From JARRLC01 sp037387425 (GTDB lineage: Bacteria; Pseudomonadota; Alphaproteobacteria; Rhizobiales; Rhodomicrobiaceae): a stretch of 8,157 bases of DNA. Every line of letters starts with the position of its first letter. Positions within the stretch are counted from its first letter, which is position 1. The stretch is from NCBI GenBank assembly GCA_037387425.1, contig JARRLC010000115.1:1-8157 (forward strand), in the 5' to 3' direction. Below the pieces are notes generated by a model. The model saw only the letters and a list, made by a program, of their open reading frames with translations. It was not told the origin of the DNA and searched no databases. Made by a program: the position numbers and the translations under genes. Of the stretch, positions 1 to 6,071 are shown piece after piece.

Positions 1-31
1 CTCGAACTATATCAGACGTGCTACGCAGCAA

Positions 32-259
32 TCAGGCCGTGTGCTTGATCAGAAAACGGTAAACGTCGCCGTCTTTCGTCGATTCCACGAGTTCGTTGCC
101 AGTCGTGCGGCAGAACGAAGCGATATCGGCTACAGAGCCTGGATCAGTCGCCAGCACTTCCAGCGTGCTGTCCTTGGGCATTGACGAGATGGTTTTCTTC
201 GTTCTCAAAATAGGCAGCGGACAGTTCAGTCCTTTTGCGTCAAGCGTTTGATCAGCCAT
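32..259 (-). CDS. tusA: TusA-family sulfur carrier protein
   Basis: Small (75 aa) cytoplasmic sulfurtransferase of the TusA/SirA/YeeD family, which carries persulfide sulfur on a conserved cysteine and hands it to partner proteins. Seen: the family signature CPLP at residues 13-16 following LDAKGLN, with Cys13 as the predicted sulfur-bearing residue, and the ATDPGS turn at 38-43 that is typical of the second half of the fold; a second cysteine is at residue 50. Start choice: a GTG at 265 is also in frame, but the Shine-Dalgarno AGGGAG (272-267 on the minus strand) lies 7 nt before the ATG at 259 and only 1 nt before the GTG, so the ATG is preferred. It follows the DsrE2 gene on the same strand with a 100-nt gap, and the pair probably works together in sulfur relay. 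Whether the job is tRNA thiolation, molybdopterin sulfur supply or sulfur oxidation cannot be read from this window. Confidence 0.93.
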   Translation of the reverse strand: MADQTLDAKGLNCPLPILRTKKTISSMPKDSTLEVLATDPGSVADIASFCRTTGNELVESTKDGDVYRFLIKHTA

Positions 260-308
260 AATCACTCTCCCTGGGTCGTTGGCTATTTAGACAATAACAT
301 ATAAATCT

Positions 309-336
309 GCCGTGACGGAAAACTTCCGTCAACGGC
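309..336 (-). repeat. Intergenic hairpin between dsrE2 and tusA
   Basis: A perfect 7-bp inverted repeat, gacggaa (314-320) and ttccgtc (324-330), has a 3-nt loop. It extends by five more pairs, gccgt (309-313) with acggc (332-336), across one bulged A at 331. The resulting 12-bp stem lies in the leader of tusA, 50 nt before its start codon. No clear T-run follows it on the minus strand, so it is more likely an mRNA processing or stability element, or an attenuator, than a full intrinsic terminator. The role is inferred. Confidence 0.6.
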
Positions 337-359
337 GTATTTCGTCGTATTGTCCGAGA

Positions 360-857
360 TCAGATATACAGATTGATATCGGATTTCAACGCGTTTTCCA
401 TGTAAGTCGCTGCGCCGCCCAAAGTGACACCGTCGATCATATCTTCTTTTTTCATCTCGAAGAGATCTAAGGTCATTTGACAGGCGATCATGTTCACATC
501 GGCTTCCAGCGCCATCTCGCGCAGCTCTTCAATAGAAGCGACGCCTTTATTCTTGATCATGTTCTTCATCATGGCGCTAGCCCCGCTGGTGACGCCTGGC
601 AACATGCCGACAAGGTTCGGCATTCCCATCTGCATCCCCATCATCGGCATTTTCATCGCTGGATTACCAAGCGGCGAAACCTTCAGATCAAGTTTCTTCA
701 TAACCAGAGACAAACCGTAAAACGTGAAGAACATCGTTGTCTTCACATCCATAGCGGCCGCCGTGGTGGCCAGGATGAAAGGCGGATAGGCCCAATCGAG
801 CGTGCCTTTCGTGACGATGATAGTCATAGACTTCTGGTTGTTGGCTTCCTCTGCCAT
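360..857 (-). CDS. dsrE2: DsrE2-type DsrE/DsrF/DrsH-like sulfur-trafficking protein
   Basis: A 165-aa protein of the DsrE/DsrF-like superfamily, in the group usually called DsrE2 (Pfam DrsE_2), often annotated loosely as a peroxiredoxin-family protein. Members bind sulfane sulfur on cysteine and are commonly encoded beside TusA and rhodanese genes. Seen: the N-terminal strand TIIVTKGTLDWAYPPFILA (12-30), the hydrophobic segment TTMFFTFYGLSLV (40-52), a methionine-rich stretch (68-86), the ACQMTLDLF motif with the single cysteine Cys126, and the closing DGVTLGGAATYME (142-154); all are family hallmarks. The hydrophobic stretches may allow membrane association. Start: the ATG at 857 is preceded by a strong GGAGGAG (870-864), 6 nt upstream. 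It is the first gene of a dsrE2-tusA pair, so sulfur transfer between the two products is the natural inference. No rhodanese, Hdr-like or Dsr genes are visible nearby. Confidence 0.9.
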   Translation of the reverse strand: MAEEANNQKSMTIIVTKGTLDWAYPPFILATTAAAMDVKTTMFFTFYGLSLVMKKLDLKVSPLGNPAMKMPMMGMQMGMPNLVGMLPGVTSGASAMMKNMIKNKGVASIEELREMALEADVNMIACQMTLDLFEMKKEDMIDGVTLGGAATYMENALKSDINLYI

Positions 858-903
858 GAGTGTCTCCTCCCCACAATTCCATATCTATAAATTCTTTTAT
901 TCG

Positions 904-932
904 AAGATTGCAATTTATTGATCGTCTGTCAA
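904..932 (-). promoter_or_regulatory. Possible promoter of dsrE2-tusA
   Basis: A perfect -35 hexamer TTGACA (932-927) is followed after 17 nt by AATCTT (909-904), a poor -10 with 3 of 6 consensus matches, about 47 nt before the dsrE2 start. The -35 lies in an imperfect dyad, ATTGA-N7-TCAAT (916-932). The surrounding 858-1128 gap is AT-rich and holds no gene. Confidence 0.3.
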
Positions 933-1128
933 TCGTGTTAAGCAATATCTAAAGTATGGAGTAAGCCCCGCGGTAAACGAAACAGCGCGTAAGTCTACAG
1001 CCTCGCAGAGAACTTGAAACCACGGCGATCGTTTTGTTAATGCGCCCGCAGAGTAAAGGGAAAGTTATTAAACAACCCCATTTATGGGAGCATCGGAGTA
1101 CGCAGGTAATTCTATAACAGGCGAAAAA

Positions 1129-2397
1129 CTAGTCCGTCACGAGAATCGCCCTGAAGTCGTTAACATTCGTGCGCGTCGCACCTGTTTCCACCAGCGCCTC
1201 GCAAAGTTTGAAGAAGCTGTAAGAGTCGTTGTTGGCGGCGTATTCCCTGGGCGATAGTTGCTGAGCAAGCGCCTTACGCCAGGTTTCCGGTCCCATAATA
1301 GCGCCAGCGTTATTTTCCGTGCCGTCAGCGCCATCTGTTCCGCAAGAAATGGCGTGCACGCGCGCATCGCCCTGCATTTCCATCAGCAGATAGAGCAAGA
1401 ATTCGCTGTTGCGCCCGCCTTTGCCATTGCCACGAACGGTCACGGTGGTTTCTCCGCCAGAGATCAAAACGCAGGGCGACGCCGCAGGCTGATTATGAGC
1501 CAGCACCTGTTTGGTGATCCCGGCCATGACCAGCGCCACGTCGCGCGCTTCGCCTTCAATCGCGTTTCCCAGAATGAGCGGCGTTACGCCTTGCTGACGC
1601 GCATAGGCTGCCGCAGCTTCCAGGGCATCTTGCGACCTGGCGATCAGATGGTTCGTCACCCGCTCAAGACACGGATCGCCGGGTTTGACCGTTTCTTCAT
1701 GCGCGCTGGCCAGATAGTTCGCCACGGCTGGCGGCGGGGTTATTTCGTAGCGATGCAAAATGGCGCGCGCATCGGCAAATGTTGTGGGATCGCCAACCGT
1801 GGGACCAGAGGCGATCACGGAAAGATCATCGCCCGGCACATCGGAAATTATCAGAGAAACGATCTGCGCGCCGTTAGCTGCCTGCGCCAGCCGCCCACCA
1901 GAGATCGCGGAAAGATGTTTTCTCACGCAATTGAATTCGTGAATAGTCGCGCCAGACAGAAGAAGCTTTTTGTTCACGTCCTGAAGATCGGGCATCGTTA
2001 GCCCCGGCGCGGGAAGCGACAAAAGAGCCGAACCGCCACCAGAAATCAGGCACAACAGCAGATCATCTGGCCCCAGCGAACGGGCGAGTTCCAAAATCTG
2101 CTGCGCGGCTTTCTGCCCGGCTTCCCCAGGCACAGGATGATCGGCCTCAACAACCTCGATGCTGCGAAGAGGAAGGCCGTAACCGTGGCGTGTCACAACA
2201 AGGCCAGCGTCGATAGGGCCCTGGTAGTGCGCTTCCACCGCCTGAGCCATAGCGGCGGCTGCCTTCCCAGCGCCAACGACAATCGTGCGCCCTTTAGGGG
2301 ATAAGGGAAGAAAAGCCGGAACGCACTCCTCGCCCCGCACAGCATCCAGCGCGGATGTGAAGAGGTTCAACAGGAAATCACGCCGGACAACGGGCAT
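1129..2397 (-). CDS. gckA: Glycerate 2-kinase (type II, DUF4147/MOFRL)
   Basis: Cytoplasmic kinase of the type-II glycerate 2-kinase family (older annotation: hydroxypyruvate reductase TtuD), expected to convert D-glycerate and ATP to 2-phosphoglycerate. This feeds glyoxylate, tartrate or serine-cycle carbon into lower glycolysis. Seen, numbered from the ATG at 2397 (422 aa, normal length): an N-terminal DUF4147 domain with VGAGKAA (41-47), ISGGGSALL (119-127), HEFNCVRKHLSAISGGRLA (153-171) and SDVPGDDLSVIASGPTVGD (185-203). The C-terminal MOFRL domain has ISGGETTVTVRGNGKGGRN (312-330), GTDGADGTENNAGA (353-366) and the closing TGATRTNVND (405-414). A GTG at 2418 is in frame but has no ribosome-binding site; the ATG at 2397 has AGGAA (2410-2406) 8 nt upstream. 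It lies 78 nt downstream of grpE on the same strand and could be read through from hrcA-grpE, though a metabolic link to them is not obvious. The symbol gckA follows methylotroph usage. Confidence 0.92.
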   Translation of the reverse strand: MPVVRRDFLLNLFTSALDAVRGEECVPAFLPLSPKGRTIVVGAGKAAAAMAQAVEAHYQGPIDAGLVVTRHGYGLPLRSIEVVEADHPVPGEAGQKAAQQILELARSLGPDDLLLCLISGGGSALLSLPAPGLTMPDLQDVNKKLLLSGATIHEFNCVRKHLSAISGGRLAQAANGAQIVSLIISDVPGDDLSVIASGPTVGDPTTFADARAILHRYEITPPPAVANYLASAHEETVKPGDPCLERVTNHLIARSQDALEAAAAYARQQGVTPLILGNAIEGEARDVALVMAGITKQVLAHNQPAASPCVLISGGETTVTVRGNGKGGRNSEFLLYLLMEMQGDARVHAISCGTDGADGTENNAGAIMGPETWRKALAQQLSPREYAANNDSYSFFKLCEALVETGATRTNVNDFRAILVTD

Positions 2398-2475
2398 GCC
2401 TGCTATTCCTAAGGCCACCGGCGCTTAACAGCAACCAACTGAGTCGGGGACACGTGCCGCAAAGCATCCCCCAAG

Positions 2476-3411
2476 CTATTTCGACTTGGGAGATATGATA
2501 GGCCGGTTTATTTTTGCTGCCTTGCTGCTGCTATGCGCACCCTGTTGCGCTCTTGCTCCGTCGCCTCCCGTGGGATGACTGCGCCGGAAAGGCGCTACTG
2601 CCTCTTGCCCCGAGGCGCCTTCGAACGCGCCAGACTGCCGCTTTTCGTTGCCGAGTTGCCGACCGAAAACCGTTGGTGCCTCTTGGCGGGGAGCGGGTGA
2701 ACGCACATCCAATGATGAAATGGCGTCATCCGGCACTTTCATTGCGCCAGGAGGAATGACAGCGTCAGATGCTGGCGACTTTGAAGACGACGACGATGAA
2801 GGTTGCTCCACCACGCCTCCCTTGGCGACGATAACAGCCGCAGGACGCAAGACACGCTCGCCGATCATGTAACCGGCGTGAATGACCTGCACCACGGTGT
2901 CAGCGGGCACATTCGGCAATTCCACTTTGGTCATAGCGTCGTGAAGATGCGGATTGAACTGCTCGCCGATGGGATCGAAGCGCGTCACCTGATAGCGCTC
3001 AAGCACCTTCAAAAGCTCGCGCTCTGTCACCTGAACGCCTTCAACCAAGCTGGCGATCGGAGAATTCGGCGTCACGGCGTCCTTCGGCACTGCTTCGATC
3101 GCACGCCGGACGTTGTCGCCCACGCCCACGATATCGCGTGCAAATTCGGCGATGGCGTATTTTGCGAACTCGGCCTTTTCGCGTTCGGTGCGCTGGCGGA
3201 GATTTTCCATCTCGGCAAGAAGCCGCAAATTCTTCTCTTTCAGCTCTTTCGTCTCGGCTTCCAGGTCTTGCAAAGACACTGGCGCCTGTACTGCATCACC
3301 GGCTTCGTCTGCCTCTGGAGTTTTCCCCTCAGTGGCAGCGTTTTCTTCTCCGGCCTCTTTTTTCGCGGACATCTCAGCGGAATCGCCGGAATCGCGCTTT
3401 TCGTCTTCCAT
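2476..3411 (-). CDS. grpE: GrpE nucleotide exchange factor with long C-terminal tail
   Basis: GrpE is the cytoplasmic nucleotide exchange factor and thermosensor of the DnaK-DnaJ system. Seen (311 aa from the ATG at 3411): a charged, disordered N-terminus (1-45), the dimerising coiled coil (about 47-90, with NLRLLAEMENLRQRTEREKA), and the beta-domain signature containing FNPHLHDAMTKVE (152-164) and HAGYMIGERVLRPAAVIVAKGG (178-199, identical to or close to the family pattern). After about residue 200, where the family usually ends, an unusual tail of about 110 residues follows. It is rich in Ser, Pro, Gly, Gln and Ala, starts with six serines (205-210), and ends in a basic IISPKSK. The reading frame also runs upstream to a TTG at 3492 that overlaps the hrcA stop; I prefer the ATG because the family begins with such an acidic stretch and AGAGAGGG lies about 10 nt upstream. 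It is 77 nt downstream of hrcA, the usual heat-shock gene order. Confidence 0.95.
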   Translation of the reverse strand: MEDEKRDSGDSAEMSAKKEAGEENAATEGKTPEADEAGDAVQAPVSLQDLEAETKELKEKNLRLLAEMENLRQRTEREKAEFAKYAIAEFARDIVGVGDNVRRAIEAVPKDAVTPNSPIASLVEGVQVTERELLKVLERYQVTRFDPIGEQFNPHLHDAMTKVELPNVPADTVVQVIHAGYMIGERVLRPAAVIVAKGGVVEQPSSSSSSKSPASDAVIPPGAMKVPDDAISSLDVRSPAPRQEAPTVFGRQLGNEKRQSGAFEGASGQEAVAPFRRSHPTGGDGARAQQGAHSSSKAAKINRPIISPKSK

Positions 3412-3488
3412 TGCGGTTCTACCCTCTCTTGGAAGGCTCCGTCTTGGGAGCTTCTGCTGCCCAGGTATCAACCGGGAGCGAATGAAAA

Positions 3489-4598
3489 TCAAGTCAACAG
3501 ACGGCCCACAAGACGTGCTGTGTAATCTACCATGGGGATAATGCGGGCATAATTCAAACGTGTTGGCCCAATCACCCCTAAAACACCGACAATCTTATGT
3601 TCCGTGTCGCTAAACGGTGCAACAATGAGCGAAGATCCTGATAAAGAAAACAACTGATTTTCAGCCCCGATAAAAATACGTACCCCTTCCGCTTCATCGG
3701 TCAATGTAAGCAGTTGCATAATATCTTGCTTTGATTCGAGATCATCGAAAAGCATGCGGACGCGTTCCAGGTCTTCTACGGCTTTTAAATCGTCCAATAA
3801 GCGCGACTGACCGCGGATAATAAGGCTGCGTGCGTCGTCGTTTCCGCCCGACCATTGCGCCAATCCTGATTGCACCACTTTTGCGGTAAGTTCGTCGAGC
3901 TGGGCTTTCTTGGCTTTCAGCTCTTTTTCAATGAGGCTGCGCGTTTCTGCGAGCGTTACCCCTTTCAGGCGAGAGTTGAGATAATTTGTCGCTTCTGAGA
4001 GTGCGGCAGTGGGCAGCCCCTTCGGCAAGGCGATAATGCGGTTTTCGACACTGCCGCCCTCGCCTACCAGCACGATGAGCGCATGTTCTGCATCCAGCGC
4101 TACGAATTCAATGTGTTTGATGCGGTCGAGCTGCTTTTCGGTCATCACCATGCCCGCACAGCATGAAAGCCCCGCGAGCATTTCGCTTGCCTCTGTGAGC
4201 AGATCGCCAGCTCCTCGCGGGCCGGACATCTGTCCTTCGATCTTGGCGAGTTCGCCGGGATCTAGCTGGCCAAGCTCAAGCAATGCATCCACGAACAGGC
4301 GCAAGCCCGAATGTGTGGGCAGGCGTCCGGCGCTGGTGTGCGGCGCATAAATCAGGCCGAGAGCTTCCAGGTCGGACATGACATTGCGCACTGAGGCCGG
4401 CGACAGCGTCATCGGCAGGTTGCGACTCAGGTTACGGGAACCAACAGGCTCGCCGGTTGAAAGATATGTCTCCACGATCTTGCGGAAAACAGCGCGTGAA
4501 CGCTCGTTCATTTCGGTCAAACTGGCAAGGTCGCTGCCAGTCAGCATGGAATTTGGCGCCAAATCCTTGGGCCATTGTAGGTCTTTCGTGTGTGTCAT
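3489..4598 (-). CDS. hrcA: Heat-inducible transcription repressor HrcA
   Basis: HrcA represses class I heat-shock genes by binding CIRCE operators, and needs GroEL to stay active. Seen (369 aa, slightly longer than usual because of about 30 extra N-terminal residues): the winged-helix DNA-binding domain (about 31-105) with MNERSRAVFRKIVETYLSTG, EPVGSRNLS, SPASVRNVMSDLEALGLI and the diagnostic HTSAGRLPTHSGLR (87-100). A GAF-like middle follows, then the conserved closing GVIGPTRLNYARIIPMVDYT (341-360). The ATG at 4598 has no clear Shine-Dalgarno; internal Met18 or Met30 are alternative starts, and Met30 is where the conserved domain begins. I found no CIRCE element (TTAGCACTC-N9-GAGTGCTAA) anywhere in the window, so HrcA probably acts on operators elsewhere such as groESL. 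In many alphaproteobacteria the divergent neighbour of hrcA is rph (RNase PH); here it is a gas vesicle gene. Confidence 0.96.
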   Translation of the reverse strand: MTHTKDLQWPKDLAPNSMLTGSDLASLTEMNERSRAVFRKIVETYLSTGEPVGSRNLSRNLPMTLSPASVRNVMSDLEALGLIYAPHTSAGRLPTHSGLRLFVDALLELGQLDPGELAKIEGQMSGPRGAGDLLTEASEMLAGLSCCAGMVMTEKQLDRIKHIEFVALDAEHALIVLVGEGGSVENRIIALPKGLPTAALSEATNYLNSRLKGVTLAETRSLIEKELKAKKAQLDELTAKVVQSGLAQWSGGNDDARSLIIRGQSRLLDDLKAVEDLERVRMLFDDLESKQDIMQLLTLTDEAEGVRIFIGAENQLFSLSGSSLIVAPFSDTEHKIVGVLGVIGPTRLNYARIIPMVDYTARLVGRLLT

Positions 4599-4666
4599 CT
4601 TTACAAGATTTCAAGCGGGCAACAAAGGCCCCCTAAGCTGGAATAGGCCGCTTAACGACTTTATTA

Positions 4667-4695
4667 AATTTATGCGCACTGAACGCCTGCGTCAA
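4667..4695 (-). promoter_or_regulatory. Candidate sigma-70 promoter of hrcA
   Basis: On the minus strand TTGACG (4695-4690, 5 of 6 matches) is followed after exactly 17 nt by TAAATT (4672-4667, 4 of 6 matches). This gives a transcript with a leader of roughly 60 nt before the hrcA ATG. No heat-shock sigma (RpoH) consensus and no CIRCE overlaps it. Confidence 0.45.
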
Positions 4696-4738
4696 ATGCG
4701 CCGCGCATCATTTCCGTTGGGTTGTACTTAATAACAAC

Positions 4739-4789
4739 TAAACGCCGTATGGTTGTTGATCGTCAGTTTCGAGTAAGCCACGGCGTTTA
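4739..4789. repeat. 10-bp inverted repeat upstream of gvp genes
   Basis: Perfect arms taaacgccgt (4739-4748) and acggcgttta (4780-4789) are separated by 31 nt. The arms lie between the hrcA promoter candidate and the gvp operon, about 200 nt before its first codon. The arm spacing (centre to centre 41 nt, close to four helical turns) would suit two half-sites bound by a looping regulator; this is inference. Confidence 0.55.
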
Positions 4790-4985
4790 CGATTTATTAA
4801 CGGTGTGTGGAAGGCGCGAGCACGTAATAGCTTCCCCCGATTTCATACCTGCTGCGGAGCGCAAAGCCTGCATCCCGCATATGTACCCCGTTGTGTAACT
4901 GTTTCAGCATTTCCAGCAACCAACGAATGCCGCGCGACGCATATCAGCAAGCCGCTGAACCGCGAAGGCAAAGGAGCTACGGGAG

Positions 4986-6071
4986 ATGAGTAGCCAGTAC
5001 ATTTACGGCGTGGCGAACGTAACTCAGCCACTGACGCTCGACGCAGCCGGTCTGGCGGGCGGGCTACAGCTTGTCGCAGAAGGCGATATCGGAGCCATTG
5101 TCGGCACGGTGCCAGATTGCGATCTACGTGCGCTCCCGCAAAGCCAGGCCGTACAGCTTCTGCTGCGCCATCAAGAAGTGCTCGAAGCCGTCATGACGCA
5201 AACCACCGTGTTGCCGGTGAAGTTCGGCGCCATCGCGCCAGATGAAGCTGCCGTGCGCCGCATGTTGATCCAAGGGCGGGATGTGCTGAGCGAACGGCTG
5301 GCAGAGTTCACCGACCACTTGCAAATGGAAATCGTGGTGCTGTGGCGTTTGGACCAGGTGTTCTCCGAAATCGCCACCGAACGCGACATTTTGCAATTAC
5401 GCGAGCGCGCAGGGGCTAGCGGCGATGAAGCCAACGCCCTTCGGTTAGGACAGGCTGTCAAAACAGCTCTCGAACGCCGCCGTACCGCGCTCAATGATGA
5501 AATTTGCGATGTTCTCGGTACGGTCGCAACCGATATGGCCGCCAATCCGCTTATGGACGACCGTATGGCCGCGAATTTTGCGCTGCTTCTCAACAAAACC
5601 GACGTCGGATCGCTGGAAGGCATGTTGAACCGCCTCAACACCGAACTCGACGGCGAAGTGAAGCTAAGCCGCGTAGGGCCGCTGCCGCCGTCCAACTTCG
5701 CCACTGTGGAAGTCAGCTTCGCTCAGGTCGACGCAATCACATGGGCCCGCGATACGCTGGAACTGGGCCAAAAAGCGAGCCGGAGCGAAATCAAATCAGC
5801 ATACGAGCGCCTCGCGCAGCCGTGCCGCCCCGATCCAGAGCAGGGGCGCGATGGTTCCCCTGAGCGCATGGGGGATCTCGCCAAGGCTTACCGCTGTCTG
5901 ATGACCTACGCCAAGGCCCAGACGCAAACGCAAGATCAAAAGCAGAACCAAGACAGCCCCGAATGGCTGTTCGATGCCAGCACCGCCGCCGACATGGTGA
6001 TGATTAACGTTGTACGGCAAAGCATGAACGCCCCGGAAGTATCGGGGACAACACAGGAAAATGCCGCATGA
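4986..6071 (+). CDS. gvpF: GvpL/GvpF gas vesicle protein fused to a J-like domain
   Basis: Gas vesicle accessory protein of the GvpL/GvpF family, which is needed for vesicle assembly and contacts the GvpA shell protein. Seen (361 aa): the family start YIYGV (5-9), the central motif VLPVKFG (75-81) in a run of helices with a preceding RHQEVLEAVM, and the family end motif in the degenerate form GPLPPSNFA (231-239). After it comes a J-domain-like module (about 251-306) with EIKSAYERLA and an RPD in place of HPD. A Gln-rich linker (312-323) and a tail of about 38 residues follow, including PEWLFD. Plain family members are about 230-280 aa, so the last 110 residues are an addition. Start: ATG with AAGGAG 9 nt upstream; YIYGV sits at the expected distance. 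It is the first of three gvpF/L genes and overlaps the next by 4 nt (ATGA), indicating translational coupling. F versus L naming is uncertain. Confidence 0.9.
   Translation: MSSQYIYGVANVTQPLTLDAAGLAGGLQLVAEGDIGAIVGTVPDCDLRALPQSQAVQLLLRHQEVLEAVMTQTTVLPVKFGAIAPDEAAVRRMLIQGRDVLSERLAEFTDHLQMEIVVLWRLDQVFSEIATERDILQLRERAGASGDEANALRLGQAVKTALERRRTALNDEICDVLGTVATDMAANPLMDDRMAANFALLLNKTDVGSLEGMLNRLNTELDGEVKLSRVGPLPPSNFATVEVSFAQVDAITWARDTLELGQKASRSEIKSAYERLAQPCRPDPEQGRDGSPERMGDLAKAYRCLMTYAKAQTQTQDQKQNQDSPEWLFDASTAADMVMINVVRQSMNAPEVSGTTQENAA
5736..5903 (+). other. J-domain-like module within first GvpF/L
   Basis: Residues 251-306 of the first gas vesicle protein follow the J-domain plan. There is a helix-I-like ARDTLELG followed by QKASRSEIKSAYERLA (helix II, with the usual S-x-x-E-I-K-x-A-Y-x-x-L-A spacing), a loop with C-RPD-P at 280-284, and a helix III of GDLAKAYRCLM with the conserved AY. 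In true J proteins the loop is HPD, and its His is essential for DnaK ATPase stimulation; here it is Arg281, codon CGC at 5826-5828. Confidence 0.75.

Larger units (their letters stand above)
4599..4985. other. Divergent intergenic region hrcA / gvp
   Basis: This 387-nt region has no credible gene. It must hold the promoters of the hrcA operon (left) and the gvp operon (right). It contains a candidate minus-strand sigma-70 promoter, a 10-bp inverted repeat, and a smaller AACAAC/GTTGTT repeat (4733-4738 with 4752-4757) that interlocks with it. I could not find a convincing -35/-10 or -24/-12 promoter for the plus strand. AAGGAG (4971-4976) is the ribosome-binding site of the first gvp gene, 9 nt before its ATG. 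Confidence 0.7.

Noticed and set aside
916..932. FNR/FixK-like box upstream of dsrE2 (TTGAC-N5-ATCAA on the minus strand)
   Set aside because: The half-sites match but the spacer is 5 nt instead of the required 4, so binding by an FNR-type dimer is unlikely.
1076..1090. Possible terminator after the glycerate kinase gene (CCCA/TGGG hairpin followed by a T-rich stretch on the minus strand)
   Set aside because: The stem is only 4-5 bp with a 4-nt loop and the T-tract is broken, which is too weak to call.
2464..2492. CCCAAG/CTTGGG inverted repeat around the grpE stop codon
   Set aside because: A 6-bp stem with a 9-nt loop and no T-run; it could be chance.
3412..3492. TTG start for grpE overlapping the hrcA stop (27 extra residues)
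   Set aside because: TTG is a weak start, the extra residues (many Arg/Pro/Leu) do not resemble GrpE N-termini, and the ATG at 3411 begins the typical acidic stretch.
4599..4985. CIRCE operator or RpoH promoter near hrcA
   Set aside because: I searched for TTAGCACTC/GAGTGCTAA and for CTTGAA with a properly spaced CCCCAT-type -10; neither is present.
4805..4993. 62-codon plus-strand reading frame running into the first gvp gene
   Set aside because: It starts with GTG, lacks a ribosome-binding site, has no recognisable motif, and overlaps the well-supported gvp start.
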